Shown: positions 43,208 through 52,709, counted from the first letter of the stretch. The stretch: DNA of 64,000 nucleotides from Fimbriimonadales bacterium (GCA_035559795.1 DATMAR010000007.1:124001-188000), one strand, 5' to 3'. A program made the numbers and translations. Notes: generated by a model from the sequence alone, not told the origin.

Positions 43208-43771
43208 TTACGCTGCTCCGAGTTTTTGCGTTTCTTTCCGGGGAGAGGCTGGACGATTCCAAGGCATCAGCGAATATAGCGCTGCCATTCCGCAAAAGTT
43301 CGTGAGTCCAGCGAACGTCAATCCCGCTCCGAAAAACATCGTCCCGAAGACCCAAAACGGATGAACAAAAATAGCCAAGGAAGAAAAAAGCAAAATCAAA
43401 AGACCAACGGTAAGCCGTACCTGACGTTCGATACTCCAACGAGTACGCGTGCTTCTGACGATTTCGTGCCCAGCCGAAGCCCACGCATCGGTCCCGCCTT
43501 CGAGCACTTTGGCATCGCTTCGCTTATCTCGCAACAGTTCGCAAGTAATCGAAGCCCTATCCCCCATTTGGCAGACTAGAACCAATCGCTCGTTCGGGTT
43601 CAAGTCGCTCAAGCGGGCTTCGACTTCATCCATGGGGATGTTAATCGCGGTAGGAATATGCCCCGATGCAAACTCGCTCGGTGAGCGAACGTCCACGACC
43701 TGTATCGGTTCTCCCTGCTGTATCATGTTCGCAAGTTCGTTCGGGGTGAGAGTAATCATGCTTCGATTCAT
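43208..43771 (-). CDS. Rhodanese domain with membrane anchor (YgaP-like)
   Basis: 187 residues from ATG 43771 with AGGAAG upstream; an earlier in-frame start adds three residues. An N-terminal rhodanese domain has Cys in LVLVCQMGDRASI, though the classical loop is CxxGxR and here it is CQMGDR. Two hydrophobic helices of the DUF2892 type follow (TVGLLILLFSSLAIFV and FFGAGLTFAGLTNFCGMAALYS). YgaP-like proteins are membrane sulfurtransferases. It is upstream of and probably co-transcribed with the persulfide dioxygenase gene. Confidence 0.85.
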   Translation of the reverse strand: MNRSMITLTPNELANMIQQGEPIQVVDVRSPSEFASGHIPTAINIPMDEVEARLSDLNPNERLVLVCQMGDRASITCELLRDKRSDAKVLEGGTDAWASAGHEIVRSTRTRWSIERQVRLTVGLLILLFSSLAIFVHPFWVFGTMFFGAGLTFAGLTNFCGMAALYSLMPWNRPASPRKETQKLGAA

Positions 43772-43815
43772 ACGGCACACTTCCTAAGAATAATTTCTAA
43801 TTATACCGAAAAAAC

Positions 43816-45411
43816 CTACTTATCAAGCATAGATGCAGTGATTTCGAATTTCATTTCGCACTCGAACGCCCTGGGCCAGGGAAGCGTCACGGAAATATTC
43901 TCGACGTCACGGAGCTCGTACCGTTTTTCCCCGTCCTGAATCACCGTTCCTAAAAATTGTTTTTCGAAATACTCTCTCAACAGTTCCTTAGTCTTTTCGG
44001 CAACCCATTTTTCAGTGTTCCTGAGCGCTTCCCCGTTTTCGACTTGATGCGTTTTCTGCGCTTGCTCCTCGAGCATCCGATAGGCTTCCGGTCGAATCAT
44101 CCTCGCATATCCGTAATCGCTCACGAGTCTCATCAGTAAATAACGGTAATGCGCAACTTCTCTTTCCAATGCATTCGGGAAAATTTTCCTCGCAAGCAAT
44201 ATCACATGCGCGTGTGCTACTGCCGTGCCAAGACTATTCGCTGGAGTATTCCAGGAGGAATACGCAGTCAATTTCGAAAAGTCTCGTTCGAAAAGAATCG
44301 GGTTCATCAATGCCGCGTCCCCAGCGGCTTGCGCATCGAAATTGATATCCACCAAGGCGGCAGGAAAACCTTTGCGCAAATCCCGTTTGAGCATATACAA
44401 AAAAATCTGGCGTTGATTATCCGACGTTTGTGGCAAATGGAGATACAAAACATACTGCGCTTCCTCTTTTTTCGTCGTCATCTCCCCCCCCGCCATAATC
44501 ACTTGCTGGCGAATGGACGCTGCGAGAGGTATCGTTTCGTAGCTTCCCGCTTTCGAAAGATTCGCTGGATTCGAAACTTGCAAGAAGACGCGGGGAGTCC
44601 AGCCATGACGTGCGCAAAATAACCTGCTCAACAAAACGAGGGGCAATTGGTCTACTCCTTCGCAAAATTCCGCTCGCTCTAAAACTTCTTTTTCCTCTGC
44701 GTACTTTCTCAACTCCCACCGCTCCTTTCTTTGAGGTCCGTAATCCAAAGAGTCATCCGTACCAATCACCAAATAAGAAATAACACCTTTTTTCACTTCG
44801 TCAATGAGGATTTTGCTGACTTCGACATTTCTTGCGCGCGCTGCAAAATATCTTTCTAAATGGTCTTCGGGAATTTTCGTTTCGATATTTTCCAATTTGA
44901 CCCTCTGCTCTGGTAATCCCATCAAATAATGTTTTTCTTTCAACGCCACATAACGACTGAGCCAGACTCGCCACTCTTCGTTAGCCTTCGTAGCCGTCGG
45001 GGTCGTGCGCATCAGGGACGCATAAACATAAATAGGCAAACGAGGATTCTGCTTTCGTATCTTGCGCAGAACATCGAGACGAATGTCGGCAAGCCTCGTG
45101 GAAACCGTCGGCAAGCGCGATTCCACGAGCCCACCATAACACAACATGTCCGCACTTACGATGAGCGCTTGTGCATCTTTATAATCCTGATTCGACAACC
45201 ATTCCACGATGAAATCGCTCTTTCCCGGAATCGTGAAACGACCAAGTAATTCTTTTGGCGGCGAAACGACCTTTACGCCCGCGACGGAAGCGAGCATCTC
45301 GGGATGTTGCGCAGTCGCAGGGCGTGAATCCAACGGAACCATCACGACATAAGGCATGGTTCCTATAGCCCCTCCTAAAAGACCAATCGCGCAAATGACT
45401 AAAGAAATCAC
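43816..45411 (-). CDS. DUF4127 family protein
   Basis: 531 residues. The N-terminus has a hydrophobic segment (ISLVICAIGLLGGAIG) that may be a signal or anchor. It is followed by the DUF4127 opening YVVMVPLDSRPATAQHPEMLA, then ALIVSADMLCYGGLVESRL and VIGTDDSLDYGPQRKE. The family is of unknown function; the conserved Asp, Arg and Cys residues suggest an enzyme. Divergent from comM, with a 15-bp palindrome between the starts. Confidence 0.85.
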   Translation of the reverse strand: MISLVICAIGLLGGAIGTMPYVVMVPLDSRPATAQHPEMLASVAGVKVVSPPKELLGRFTIPGKSDFIVEWLSNQDYKDAQALIVSADMLCYGGLVESRLPTVSTRLADIRLDVLRKIRKQNPRLPIYVYASLMRTTPTATKANEEWRVWLSRYVALKEKHYLMGLPEQRVKLENIETKIPEDHLERYFAARARNVEVSKILIDEVKKGVISYLVIGTDDSLDYGPQRKERWELRKYAEEKEVLERAEFCEGVDQLPLVLLSRLFCARHGWTPRVFLQVSNPANLSKAGSYETIPLAASIRQQVIMAGGEMTTKKEEAQYVLYLHLPQTSDNQRQIFLYMLKRDLRKGFPAALVDINFDAQAAGDAALMNPILFERDFSKLTAYSSWNTPANSLGTAVAHAHVILLARKIFPNALEREVAHYRYLLMRLVSDYGYARMIRPEAYRMLEEQAQKTHQVENGEALRNTEKWVAEKTKELLREYFEKQFLGTVIQDGEKRYELRDVENISVTLPWPRAFECEMKFEITASMLDK

Positions 45412-45435
45412 GGAAATCTTACTTTACCAAGGGCA

Positions 45436-45450
45436 GGAACATTTTGTTCC
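45436..45450. promoter_or_regulatory. 15-bp palindrome between DUF4127 gene and comM
   Basis: GGAACA, TTT, TGTTCC: perfect symmetry. It resembles Gram-positive-type LexA boxes (GAAC-N4-GTTC), but the spacer here is five bases. It overlaps the expected -35 region of the comM promoter. Confidence 0.4.
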
Positions 45451-45471
45451 CATGACGTACAATGCAATGTA

Positions 45472-47001
45472 ATGATTGCGAAAGCACGAACGGCTACTCT
45501 CGTAGGGATTACCGCCTATGAAGTAACCGTCGAAGCAGGATTATCGGGCGGCTTGCCCAATTTCACCATCGTCGGCTTACCTGACACTTCTGTACAAGAA
45601 AGTCGCGAAAGGGTGCACAACGCTATTCGCAACAGCGGTTTCGAATTCCCCATGCGCCGAATCACGGTCAACCTCGCGCCTGCCGACATGCGAAAAGAAG
45701 GACCTGCTCTCGATTTGCCGATAGCACTCGCCGTACTTTGCGCCAGCGGACAATTGCCGCAAGGTGCTTTCGAAGACACTTTGATTGCCGGCGAACTAGG
45801 TTTGGACGGTTTGATTCGAAACGTAAATGGCGCAGTAAGCATCGCTTTGCTCGCACAAGAAAATCATGCCAAGCGACTGATACTTCCCGAAGAAAACGCT
45901 CCTGAAGCAGGGATTGCTTCGGATGTGGAAGTGTACGGGGTTACTTCTTTAAGGGAAGTGTGCGACCTTCTCGTCAATCCTCAATCTTTCACCCCTATTT
46001 CGAAAACCGATTATATGATGGAACGGGAGCCGGAATACGGAGTGGATTTCGGTGACGTAAAAGGACAGCAACAGGCGAAGCGCGCTTTGGAAATCGCCGC
46101 AGCGGGGGGGCACAACGTTTTGATGATCGGTCCTCCCGGGAGCGGCAAAACCATGCTCGCGCGACGCGTTCCGACGATTCTCCCCCCCTTGACTTTGCCG
46201 GAAGCCATCGAAGTAACCCGCATCTACAGCAGTGCAGGAATGATGGATGGACGAAAGGGACTTTTATGGGAGCGACCCTTCCGAGCCCCCCACCATGGCG
46301 CGAGCCATGCCGCGATTGTAGGAGGGGGGCGCGTTCCTCGTCCAGGACAGGTGAGCCTAGCGCATCACGGTGTGTTATTTTTAGACGAAATGCCTGAATT
46401 CGATAGAGATGTCTTAGAAGGTCTTCGACAACCTTTAGAAGACGGGATTATTACGGTAGCGCGTGTTCAAGCCTCTCTCGAATTTCCAGCAGAACTGATG
46501 TTAATCGGCGCGATGAACCCCTGCCCTTGCGGTTTTCACGGAGACCGTTTCAAAGCCTGCACTTGCAATCCCGAAGCAATACGTCGCTATCGCAGTCGAA
46601 TCAGTGGTCCGCTTCTCGATCGAATAGATTTACACGTGGAAGTGCCGAGGCTCAAAGAAGAAGAACTACTCACTTCGAGAATCGGAGAATCCTCTGCTGC
46701 AATTCGCGAACGAGTGCGTAAAGCAAGGGAAATTCAAACGAAGCGATTCGCAGGAACTTCCACAAAAGTCAACGCAAGAATGAACACGAAACAGATTCGG
46801 GAATTTTTAGGGTTGGAAGAGGATAGTTCTGCATATTTGCGTCAAGTCGTCGCGAAAATGGGACTCTCCGCTCGTGTTTTCGACCGAGTTCTCAAAGTCG
46901 CACGCACGATTGCCGATTTGGAAGAAGTGGAAAAAATTCAAATGCGGCACATCGCAGAAGCCGTGCAATATCGTTCTTTGGATCGTGTCGGTGTTTTATG
47001 A
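45472..47001 (+). CDS. comM: YifB/ComM family AAA ATPase (Mg-chelatase-like)
   Basis: 509 residues: N-terminal Lon-protease-like ChlI domain (about 1-170; TIVGLPDTSVQESRERV), a Mg-chelatase AAA core with Walker A MIGPPGSGKTMLARR (about 218-232) and Walker B-type VLFLDEMPEFDRDVLEGLRQPLEDG, and the C-terminal domain MNTKQIREFLGLEE. ComM is a hexameric helicase promoting branch migration in natural transformation. TACAAT (45458-45463) lies eight bases before the ATG, so the mRNA may be leaderless. Confidence 0.93.
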   Translation: MIAKARTATLVGITAYEVTVEAGLSGGLPNFTIVGLPDTSVQESRERVHNAIRNSGFEFPMRRITVNLAPADMRKEGPALDLPIALAVLCASGQLPQGAFEDTLIAGELGLDGLIRNVNGAVSIALLAQENHAKRLILPEENAPEAGIASDVEVYGVTSLREVCDLLVNPQSFTPISKTDYMMEREPEYGVDFGDVKGQQQAKRALEIAAAGGHNVLMIGPPGSGKTMLARRVPTILPPLTLPEAIEVTRIYSSAGMMDGRKGLLWERPFRAPHHGASHAAIVGGGRVPRPGQVSLAHHGVLFLDEMPEFDRDVLEGLRQPLEDGIITVARVQASLEFPAELMLIGAMNPCPCGFHGDRFKACTCNPEAIRRYRSRISGPLLDRIDLHVEVPRLKEEELLTSRIGESSAAIRERVRKAREIQTKRFAGTSTKVNARMNTKQIREFLGLEEDSSAYLRQVVAKMGLSARVFDRVLKVARTIADLEEVEKIQMRHIAEAVQYRSLDRVGVL

Positions 47002-47026
47002 TCCTTTTTAGAGCGATGCAATAAAA

Positions 47027-48439
47027 ATGTCTCGGCTGCTCGGTCTCGATATCGGCACGACAGGATGCAAAGCCATCGTCATTGACGAATCCGGAAAAAT
47101 CCTCGAAGAATCTTTAGCCGAATATCCTTTGCTCACACCGAAACCAGGCTGGACAGAGCAGCATCCAGACAATTGGTGGGAAGCGGTGGAGAGCATCTAT
47201 CGAAAATTATCCCCCCCGTTCGATGCAATCGGGCTAACAGGGCAAATGCACGGTTCTGTTTTTCTCGATAAAAAATTCCGTGTCCTTCGCCCGGCAATTC
47301 TCTGGAACGACCAAAGAACGCACGAAGAAGTTCGAGAATTGGAAGACTTACTCGGCATCTATAATCTTTATCGCATCACTTGCAATCCCCCCCTTACCGG
47401 TTTTCAAGCACCGAAAATCTTATGGCTGAAAAATCACGAGCCGGAGTCTTTTCGAAATTTACACAAAGTTCTTCTTCCGAAAGACTACATTCATCACAAA
47501 CTCACGGGGGGGATGTTTACGGACGTGAGCGATGCCAGCGGAACGAGCCTCTTCGACGTTCCTCAAAGAAAATGGAGCCGAGAACTGCTCGAGAAATTGG
47601 ATTGGAATGCAGAATGGTTTCCCGAAAGTGTCGAAAGTTTCCGAGTTACGGATAAAACAGAAGATGGCGCACTCGTCGTAGGGGGGGCTGGAGACCAAGC
47701 AGCAGGCGCGGTAGGTACCGGAGCAGTAATACCCGGCGTAATCAGCATCAGTCTCGGGACGAGCGGGGTGGTCTTCACCTCTCAAGAAAAACCCGACTAC
47801 GATCCACGCGGCAGAATTCATACCTTTTGCCACGCAAACGGGAAATGGCACTCCATGTCGGTAATGCTTTCTTGTGGGGGGGCTCTACGATGGGCGAGAG
47901 AAACCTTCGGATTCCGAAATTACGAAGAGATGGCATTTTTGGCAGAGAAAGCCGTAGATGGTGGCGTGGTTTTCAAACCTTATCTCGCCGGCGAGCGTTC
48001 GCCTCATAACGATCCATTGCTGCGTGCATCTTTTCATAACTTATCCTTGGCAAGCGGCAAAGGGGAAATCGCCCGTGCGGTGTTCGAAGGAATCACGTTC
48101 GGTCTCTACGATGGATTCGAAGTTCTAAACGAAATCGTAGGACCTTTTCCCGAAAATACGGTTTTGCGAATAACAGGGGGGGGAAGCAAAAGCGATATGT
48201 GGATGCAACTCATCGCAGACGTCTTTCGACTCCCCACGGTTCGATTGGAAATGGACGAAGGACCGGCTTATGGAGCCGCAATCCTCGCAGGGGTGGGCTT
48301 GGGAATTTGGGATAATGTAGCGGATGCCTGCAAGGAACTCGTGAGAACGACACGTCTATTCGAGCCCGATTCTTCCCGCGCAGAAGAACTCCGAATACTG
48401 CGAGAACGATGGCTCCAGTACCCTGCATCGAAAACATAA
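47027..48439 (+). CDS. xylB: Xylulokinase (FGGY family)
   Basis: 470 residues, FGGY carbohydrate kinase. The start LLGLDIGTTGCKAIVIDESG is the phosphate-binding loop. GLTGQMHGSVFLD, RPAILWNDQRT, DASGTSLFDV, ISLGTSGVVF and LRITGGGSKSDMWMQLIADVF agree best with xylulokinase. It phosphorylates D-xylulose and feeds the pentose phosphate pathway, consistent with the transaldolase gene 33 bp downstream. Other pentulose substrates cannot be excluded. Confidence 0.9.
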   Translation: MSRLLGLDIGTTGCKAIVIDESGKILEESLAEYPLLTPKPGWTEQHPDNWWEAVESIYRKLSPPFDAIGLTGQMHGSVFLDKKFRVLRPAILWNDQRTHEEVRELEDLLGIYNLYRITCNPPLTGFQAPKILWLKNHEPESFRNLHKVLLPKDYIHHKLTGGMFTDVSDASGTSLFDVPQRKWSRELLEKLDWNAEWFPESVESFRVTDKTEDGALVVGGAGDQAAGAVGTGAVIPGVISISLGTSGVVFTSQEKPDYDPRGRIHTFCHANGKWHSMSVMLSCGGALRWARETFGFRNYEEMAFLAEKAVDGGVVFKPYLAGERSPHNDPLLRASFHNLSLASGKGEIARAVFEGITFGLYDGFEVLNEIVGPFPENTVLRITGGGSKSDMWMQLIADVFRLPTVRLEMDEGPAYGAAILAGVGLGIWDNVADACKELVRTTRLFEPDSSRAEELRILRERWLQYPASKT

Positions 48440-48472
48440 AGAGCCAAAATTTGTTATACTGAATGTTCGACC

Positions 48473-49144
48473 ATGAAACTTTTCTTAGATACAGGAGACA
48501 TTCGCGAAGTAGCGCAGGCTGCCGAATGGGGAATCCTCGACGGTGTCACCACGAATCCTTCGCTCATCGCGAAATCCGGTCACGGTTTTCGCGAAACGGT
48601 TATGGAAATATGCACCTTGCTTCCCGAGGGTTCGATAAGTGCGGAGGTCGTGGCGACGAATTACGATGCCATTTTGCGCGAAGCGCAAGAAATCGCGAGT
48701 TGGCATCCCAATATCGTCGTGAAAATCCCCTTGATTAAAGAGGGCATCCGCGCCGTAAAAACACTTTCCGAAAAGGGCATTCGTGTGAACGTTACGCTTG
48801 TCTTTTCCGTTCCACAAGCATTATTGGCAGCCAAGGCCGGTGCGACTTACATCAGCAACTTCGTGGGAAGAGTGGACGACGTGGGGGGGGACGGAATGGC
48901 GGCAGTCGAAGAAACGGTAAAAATGGTCGAGAAGTATGGATTTACGAGTCAGGTCCTCGTTGCGAGCGTTCGCCATCCTATGCACGTCGTGCGCGCAGTC
49001 CAAGTCGGTGCACACATCGCCACAATGCCATTCAAGGTTTTAGAACAACTTTATCATCATCCACTTACCGACATCGGCCTCAAACGCTTTTTAGAAGACT
49101 GGAACCAAGCCGGCCTCTACATTTTCGAAAGGCAAATGGTGTAG
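48473..49144 (+). CDS. tal: Transaldolase / fructose-6-phosphate aldolase family
   Basis: 223 residues, the short class of transaldolases. Start MKLFLDTGDIREVAQAAEWGILDGVTTNPSLIAKSG is diagnostic. The Schiff-base Lys is in NIVVKIPL. VNVTLVFSVPQALLAAKAGATYISNFVGRVDD and VLVASVRHPMHV follow. It is either transaldolase of the pentose phosphate pathway or fructose-6-phosphate aldolase; the two are not separable here. A TATACT box ends 12 bases before the ATG, giving a very short leader. Follows xylB. Confidence 0.92.
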   Translation: MKLFLDTGDIREVAQAAEWGILDGVTTNPSLIAKSGHGFRETVMEICTLLPEGSISAEVVATNYDAILREAQEIASWHPNIVVKIPLIKEGIRAVKTLSEKGIRVNVTLVFSVPQALLAAKAGATYISNFVGRVDDVGGDGMAAVEETVKMVEKYGFTSQVLVASVRHPMHVVRAVQVGAHIATMPFKVLEQLYHHPLTDIGLKRFLEDWNQAGLYIFERQMV

Positions 49145-49157
49145 AAAGCGTAAAACT

Positions 49158-49180
49158 TGTAGGAGCACCGTAAGGTGCGA
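49158..49180 (+). repeat. REP-like palindrome
   Basis: TGTAGGAGCACC followed by GTAAGGTGCGA, with compensating changes (CACC/GGTG) that keep the stem. This supports selection on the hairpin. Confidence 0.8.
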
Positions 49181-49280
49181 TTTCAAGAAATCGTGAGATG
49201 CGGTTTCAAAAAGTGGAGCGCTTTCAGGCGCAATTTCAAAAAACATTTCGCCACACCTGCTTGCGAGATGAACTTCGTCT

Positions 49281-50054
49281 CTAAAAGGAACCTACACGAG
49301 AATGCTTCTCCGCGTAGCGTTTCATCGCTTCTAACCATTGCTTCCACTTCTCGCTCCGCTTCACTTTTTCCGCCAACTCCGCAGGCAAATTCGGTTCGAA
49401 GAAATTGTCATGCGTCTGTAAACGCATCCTTTCCGTCGCGTAAAGCCTAACAGGTCTCAAGCTCAATGTCTTTAGCAACGTATATCCTGTCAAATAAAGC
49501 CCGATTCGCTGACTGCGATACATTCGGCTCGCTCGGATTTTTATTTTTTGCTCCTCTTCCGTGAGTGCGATAATTTCCTCACCTTCGTCATCCGCAAAAC
49601 GATTGATTACCGGTATTCGCGTCAAATAAGTATGATAAAAAGGAACTTCAAAAATCGGCAACGACGTTTTTCCCAACGACTCGCGCGCCTGATTCACCGC
49701 GAAATTCGTCGAATCATGGTCTAAATGTCCGCATTCGAATGCCCCCACCACGATTCGATGTGGCGCAACTTCTCGCACGACCTTTTCCCACTTTTGGACT
49801 AATTCTTCCAAATGCGAGCAAAGTTTCCCGTCGGGCAACGAATGAAACACTAGGTTTTTTTGCGGAACGCCAACCATTTCCATAACGGCTCGTGACTCTG
49901 ATTCTCGAATCGGATTACTCACGCTCCAACCCGAATATACTTCAGCCCCACCTCGAACCAACCTGCGCATCCAAGCGAGAATAGAAAGTTCATCGTCAGG
50001 ATGAGTAAAACAGAAAAGCCAACGCGTTCCGGGTTCGATACGGAAGAGATTCAA
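49281..50054 (-). CDS. PIG-L family deacetylase
   Basis: 257 residues of the LmbE/PIG-L family. The zinc-binding motif is FTHPDDELSILAWMRRL (HPDDE, about residue 18) and the later zinc His is in GHLDHDSTNFAVNQ. Such enzymes remove acetyl groups from N-acetylglucosamine-containing molecules, including thiol cofactor precursors and antibiotics. The substrate is unknown. Its start overlaps thpR by 4 bp in the mdh-cinA-thpR operon. Confidence 0.85.
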   Translation of the reverse strand: MNLFRIEPGTRWLFCFTHPDDELSILAWMRRLVRGGAEVYSGWSVSNPIRESESRAVMEMVGVPQKNLVFHSLPDGKLCSHLEELVQKWEKVVREVAPHRIVVGAFECGHLDHDSTNFAVNQARESLGKTSLPIFEVPFYHTYLTRIPVINRFADDEGEEIIALTEEEQKIKIRASRMYRSQRIGLYLTGYTLLKTLSLRPVRLYATERMRLQTHDNFFEPNLPAELAEKVKRSEKWKQWLEAMKRYAEKHSRVGSF

Positions 50055-50560
50055 CCTTTATCCCCCCCCAATTTCCATGTTTGTAAAACATGATACCCTG
50101 CATTTTCTCCGTGCAAAATCGAATTCACGAGCGCGACCTCGTTTGCGATGAAGTTTATAGGCTCGAAAGAGAGTGCGGGCAGACGCAAAGGGCGGTAAAA
50201 GCGTGCCAACGTCAAATGAGGATGCGGTTTGCGGTCTCCTTCCTCCATCAAAAGCGTGCTGATGCGGACTAAGGGTTCACACTCATGGTCCAAAAAAGCC
50301 ACCCTCGCGCGCATCGGGCTCGGAAATCCGCTCAGACTGCTCAGCGTTACGGGAAAAACAGACTCGTTCGCCAGCGCTTGCGAAATTTTCCGCGATGCTT
50401 CCTCGACATCGTAATCTCCGAAAAAACGAAGCGTAATATGCATTTTTTCTCGGCGCGTCCAAGATGCTCTCGCGTGAATCATGCTGCGTAGTTTCGATTG
50501 CAATTCGACGATCTCATCCAGAGCCTTTTCTGGAATAAATATAGCAGCAAAGAGTCTCAA
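50051..50560 (-). CDS. thpR: RNA 2',3'-cyclic phosphodiesterase
   Basis: 169 residues, 2H phosphoesterase family. Two His-x-Thr/Ser motifs are visible: HITLRFFGDY (about residue 46) and HPHLTLARFY (about residue 117). The start RLFAAIFIPEKALDEI is typical of ThpR/LigT. It hydrolyses 2',3'-cyclic phosphate ends of RNA. Four-base overlaps with cinA upstream and the PIG-L gene downstream indicate coupling. Confidence 0.9.
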   Translation of the reverse strand: MRLFAAIFIPEKALDEIVELQSKLRSMIHARASWTRREKMHITLRFFGDYDVEEASRKISQALANESVFPVTLSSLSGFPSPMRARVAFLDHECEPLVRISTLLMEEGDRKPHPHLTLARFYRPLRLPALSFEPINFIANEVALVNSILHGENAGYHVLQTWKLGGDKG

Positions 50561-51789
50561 GAGTGTACCAACTCCTCGTAGAGCATCAAAAGTGCAGTCT
50601 GTGTCGCCCTAAAGCGAATCGTTTCTCGATTACCCAGAAAGCGCTCTTCTTTCACCTCGGTCCCTCTCGGACCGGTCAAACTCACGTAAACCAACCCGAC
50701 CGGCTTCGTCTCCGTTCCCCCCCCTGGTCCAGCGATTCCCGTTATCCCGATTCCGTAATTCGTTTTGAAATTTCTCACGACACCTTCGCTCATTTGCCTC
50801 GCAATTTCTTCGCTTACCGCGCCATATTTTTGCAAATCCGTTCTGGCTACATTCAAATGGGTCGCTTTCGCCTCGTCGGAATACGTGATAACCCCCCCAA
50901 CATAAACATCACTCGCACCAGGTATGGAGGTGATTCTCTCCCCCAACATCCCCCCCGTACAACTCTCCGCGGTGGCGAGATTGCGCCTTTTCGTTTTCAA
51001 AAGGTTTACGACGACGTATGGTAAGTCCTCCTCGTCTTCGCCATAGGCATAATGTCCGAATCGCTCTTTCAATGCAGTTCGTATCGGTGCGATAAGTTTT
51101 TCCGCTTCTTCCTCGTCCTTTGCGCGAGCGGTTATTCGCAAATGAACCTCACCGAGTTTTACATAAGGCGCTACGGTGGGATTTTCACTGTCGATCAAAT
51201 CTTCGATGCGTTTCTCGACAGCCGCTTCTGTAATCCCTGCGATTCGAACCACTTTCGAAAGAATGGCTCCTTCTCGATGTTCTGGAAACCACGTTTTTTC
51301 GAGGTATCCCAAAACCGAAAGGAATTCATGTTTGGGACCAGGAAGCGCAATGACCCATTTCCCATCCTTCTCGCATACTAATCCAGGTGCAGGCCCCCCC
51401 TCATTCGGCAGCGTTTTACAACAAGCTGGACGCTTCGCCATCTTTGCGTGGGCATCCAACCATACACGCTTTCTTCTTTCCATATCTTCTCGAAGCATTT
51501 TTTCCACGTTTTCATCGTGCACAAGTTCCACACCGAGCGCTTTCGCGATCGCTTCGCGAGTTATGTCATCCGCCGTCGGTCCCAAACCTCCAATCGTAAA
51601 AACCACATCCGCGCGGGACAGAGCCTCACGAAGCGCTTCCACACAACGCTCGAGGTTATCCCCCACCGTCATTCTTCGATAATGCGCAATCCCGAATTTC
51701 GCGAGAGTTTGCGCGAGAGATTGCGCATTGGTGTCTACAATGTCACCTAATAAAAGTTCTGTTCCGATAGAAAGTATTTCGGCGTTCAC
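50557..51789 (-). CDS. cinA: CinA family protein (competence/damage-inducible, NMN deamidase)
   Basis: 410 residues from GTG 51789, which overlaps the mdh stop (GTGA) and aligns with usual CinA starts; ATG 51804 is an alternative. N-terminal molybdopterin-binding-like domain (AEILSIGTELLLGDIVDTNAQ, FTIGGLGPTADDITREAIA) and a C-terminal CinA domain (LATAESCTGGMLGERITSIPGASDVYVGGVITY, GITGIAGPGGGTETKPVGLVYVSL). The C-terminal domain deamidates nicotinamide mononucleotide in pyridine-nucleotide recycling. This complements nadK and nadE elsewhere in the window. Confidence 0.92.
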   Translation of the reverse strand: MNAEILSIGTELLLGDIVDTNAQSLAQTLAKFGIAHYRRMTVGDNLERCVEALREALSRADVVFTIGGLGPTADDITREAIAKALGVELVHDENVEKMLREDMERRKRVWLDAHAKMAKRPACCKTLPNEGGPAPGLVCEKDGKWVIALPGPKHEFLSVLGYLEKTWFPEHREGAILSKVVRIAGITEAAVEKRIEDLIDSENPTVAPYVKLGEVHLRITARAKDEEEAEKLIAPIRTALKERFGHYAYGEDEEDLPYVVVNLLKTKRRNLATAESCTGGMLGERITSIPGASDVYVGGVITYSDEAKATHLNVARTDLQKYGAVSEEIARQMSEGVVRNFKTNYGIGITGIAGPGGGTETKPVGLVYVSLTGPRGTEVKEERFLGNRETIRFRATQTALLMLYEELVHS

Positions 51790-52709
51790 GCCACTTTTTG
51801 CCACACTTCTTTTAGTGCTGCTTCCGATTTATAAAGTCCATCCAACTCCTGTTTGTCTAAATCCGGTTCGAGTATCGAATGCACACCTTTTTCACCTACG
51901 ATAGTCGGCAAAGACAAACAAACGTCGCGTATCCCGAGAGCGCCTGTTTGCAAACAACTCACAGGAAGCACGCTTTCTCGATTCAACGCAATTGCTTCGA
52001 CTACAGTTTTGATACTGATTCCGACCGCCCATCCAGCCCCCCCTTTCAAGCGAATCACTTCGGCTCCGCTTTTTTTCGTCGCTTCGAAGATTTCGTTCGC
52101 TATTTCTTGAGAAAATCCCGGAAGAGAACGTAGCGGAATGCCGTTGATTGTCGCACTGCTCCATATCGGCACCATCGTATCGCCGTGTTCACCGAGAATC
52201 ATCGCCTTAATATCCGTCGCAGCAACTTTAAAATGCTCCGCTAGTAAAGAACGAAATCGGCAAGTATCTAACACGGTTCCTAAGCCGAAAACTTGATTCA
52301 CGGGAAGTCCGGATTCACGCACAGCGATATGGGTGAGGATATCTACGGGATTGCTCACGACCAAAATTTTCGCATGAGCAGGTAAGGATATCCCCTTTAA
52401 ATTTTTAAGAATGTCTCTAAATAATTGAACGTTGCGATTGATTAATTCCAATCTACTTTCATCGGGTCTCCGACGTAATCCTGCTGTAATAATCACGCAG
52501 TCGCTGTCTTTTACAGCATCGTATCCTCCTGCATAAATTCTTTGCGGCGATGCGAACGCGGTACCATGCAAAAGGTCGAGTGCTTCTCCTTGCGCCATCT
52601 CTTCATTCATGTCGTGAATGACGATTTCTTTAACGATATTTCCTAAAAGCAAAGCGAAAGCGGCATTCGAACCTACTCTTCCGCCGCCTCCGATGATAGA
52701 AACTTTCAT
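51786..52709 (-). CDS. mdh: Malate dehydrogenase (LDH/MDH superfamily)
   Basis: 307 residues. NAD-binding motif VSIIGGGGRVGSNAAFAL. The active-site loop reads ITAGLRRRPDESRLELI, with Arg where lactate dehydrogenases have Gln102, which favours malate. The catalytic His is in ILGEHGDTMVPIWS. It interconverts malate and oxaloacetate in the TCA cycle, matching acnA in this window. First gene of a four-gene operon (mdh, cinA, thpR, PIG-L) with overlapping ends. Confidence 0.88.
   Translation of the reverse strand: MKVSIIGGGGRVGSNAAFALLLGNIVKEIVIHDMNEEMAQGEALDLLHGTAFASPQRIYAGGYDAVKDSDCVIITAGLRRRPDESRLELINRNVQLFRDILKNLKGISLPAHAKILVVSNPVDILTHIAVRESGLPVNQVFGLGTVLDTCRFRSLLAEHFKVAATDIKAMILGEHGDTMVPIWSSATINGIPLRSLPGFSQEIANEIFEATKKSGAEVIRLKGGAGWAVGISIKTVVEAIALNRESVLPVSCLQTGALGIRDVCLSLPTIVGEKGVHSILEPDLDKQELDGLYKSEAALKEVWQKVA

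Noticed and set aside
45436-45450. SOS (LexA) box before comM
   Set aside because: The palindrome has a five-base spacer instead of four and only one site was seen; kept only as an unspecified operator candidate.
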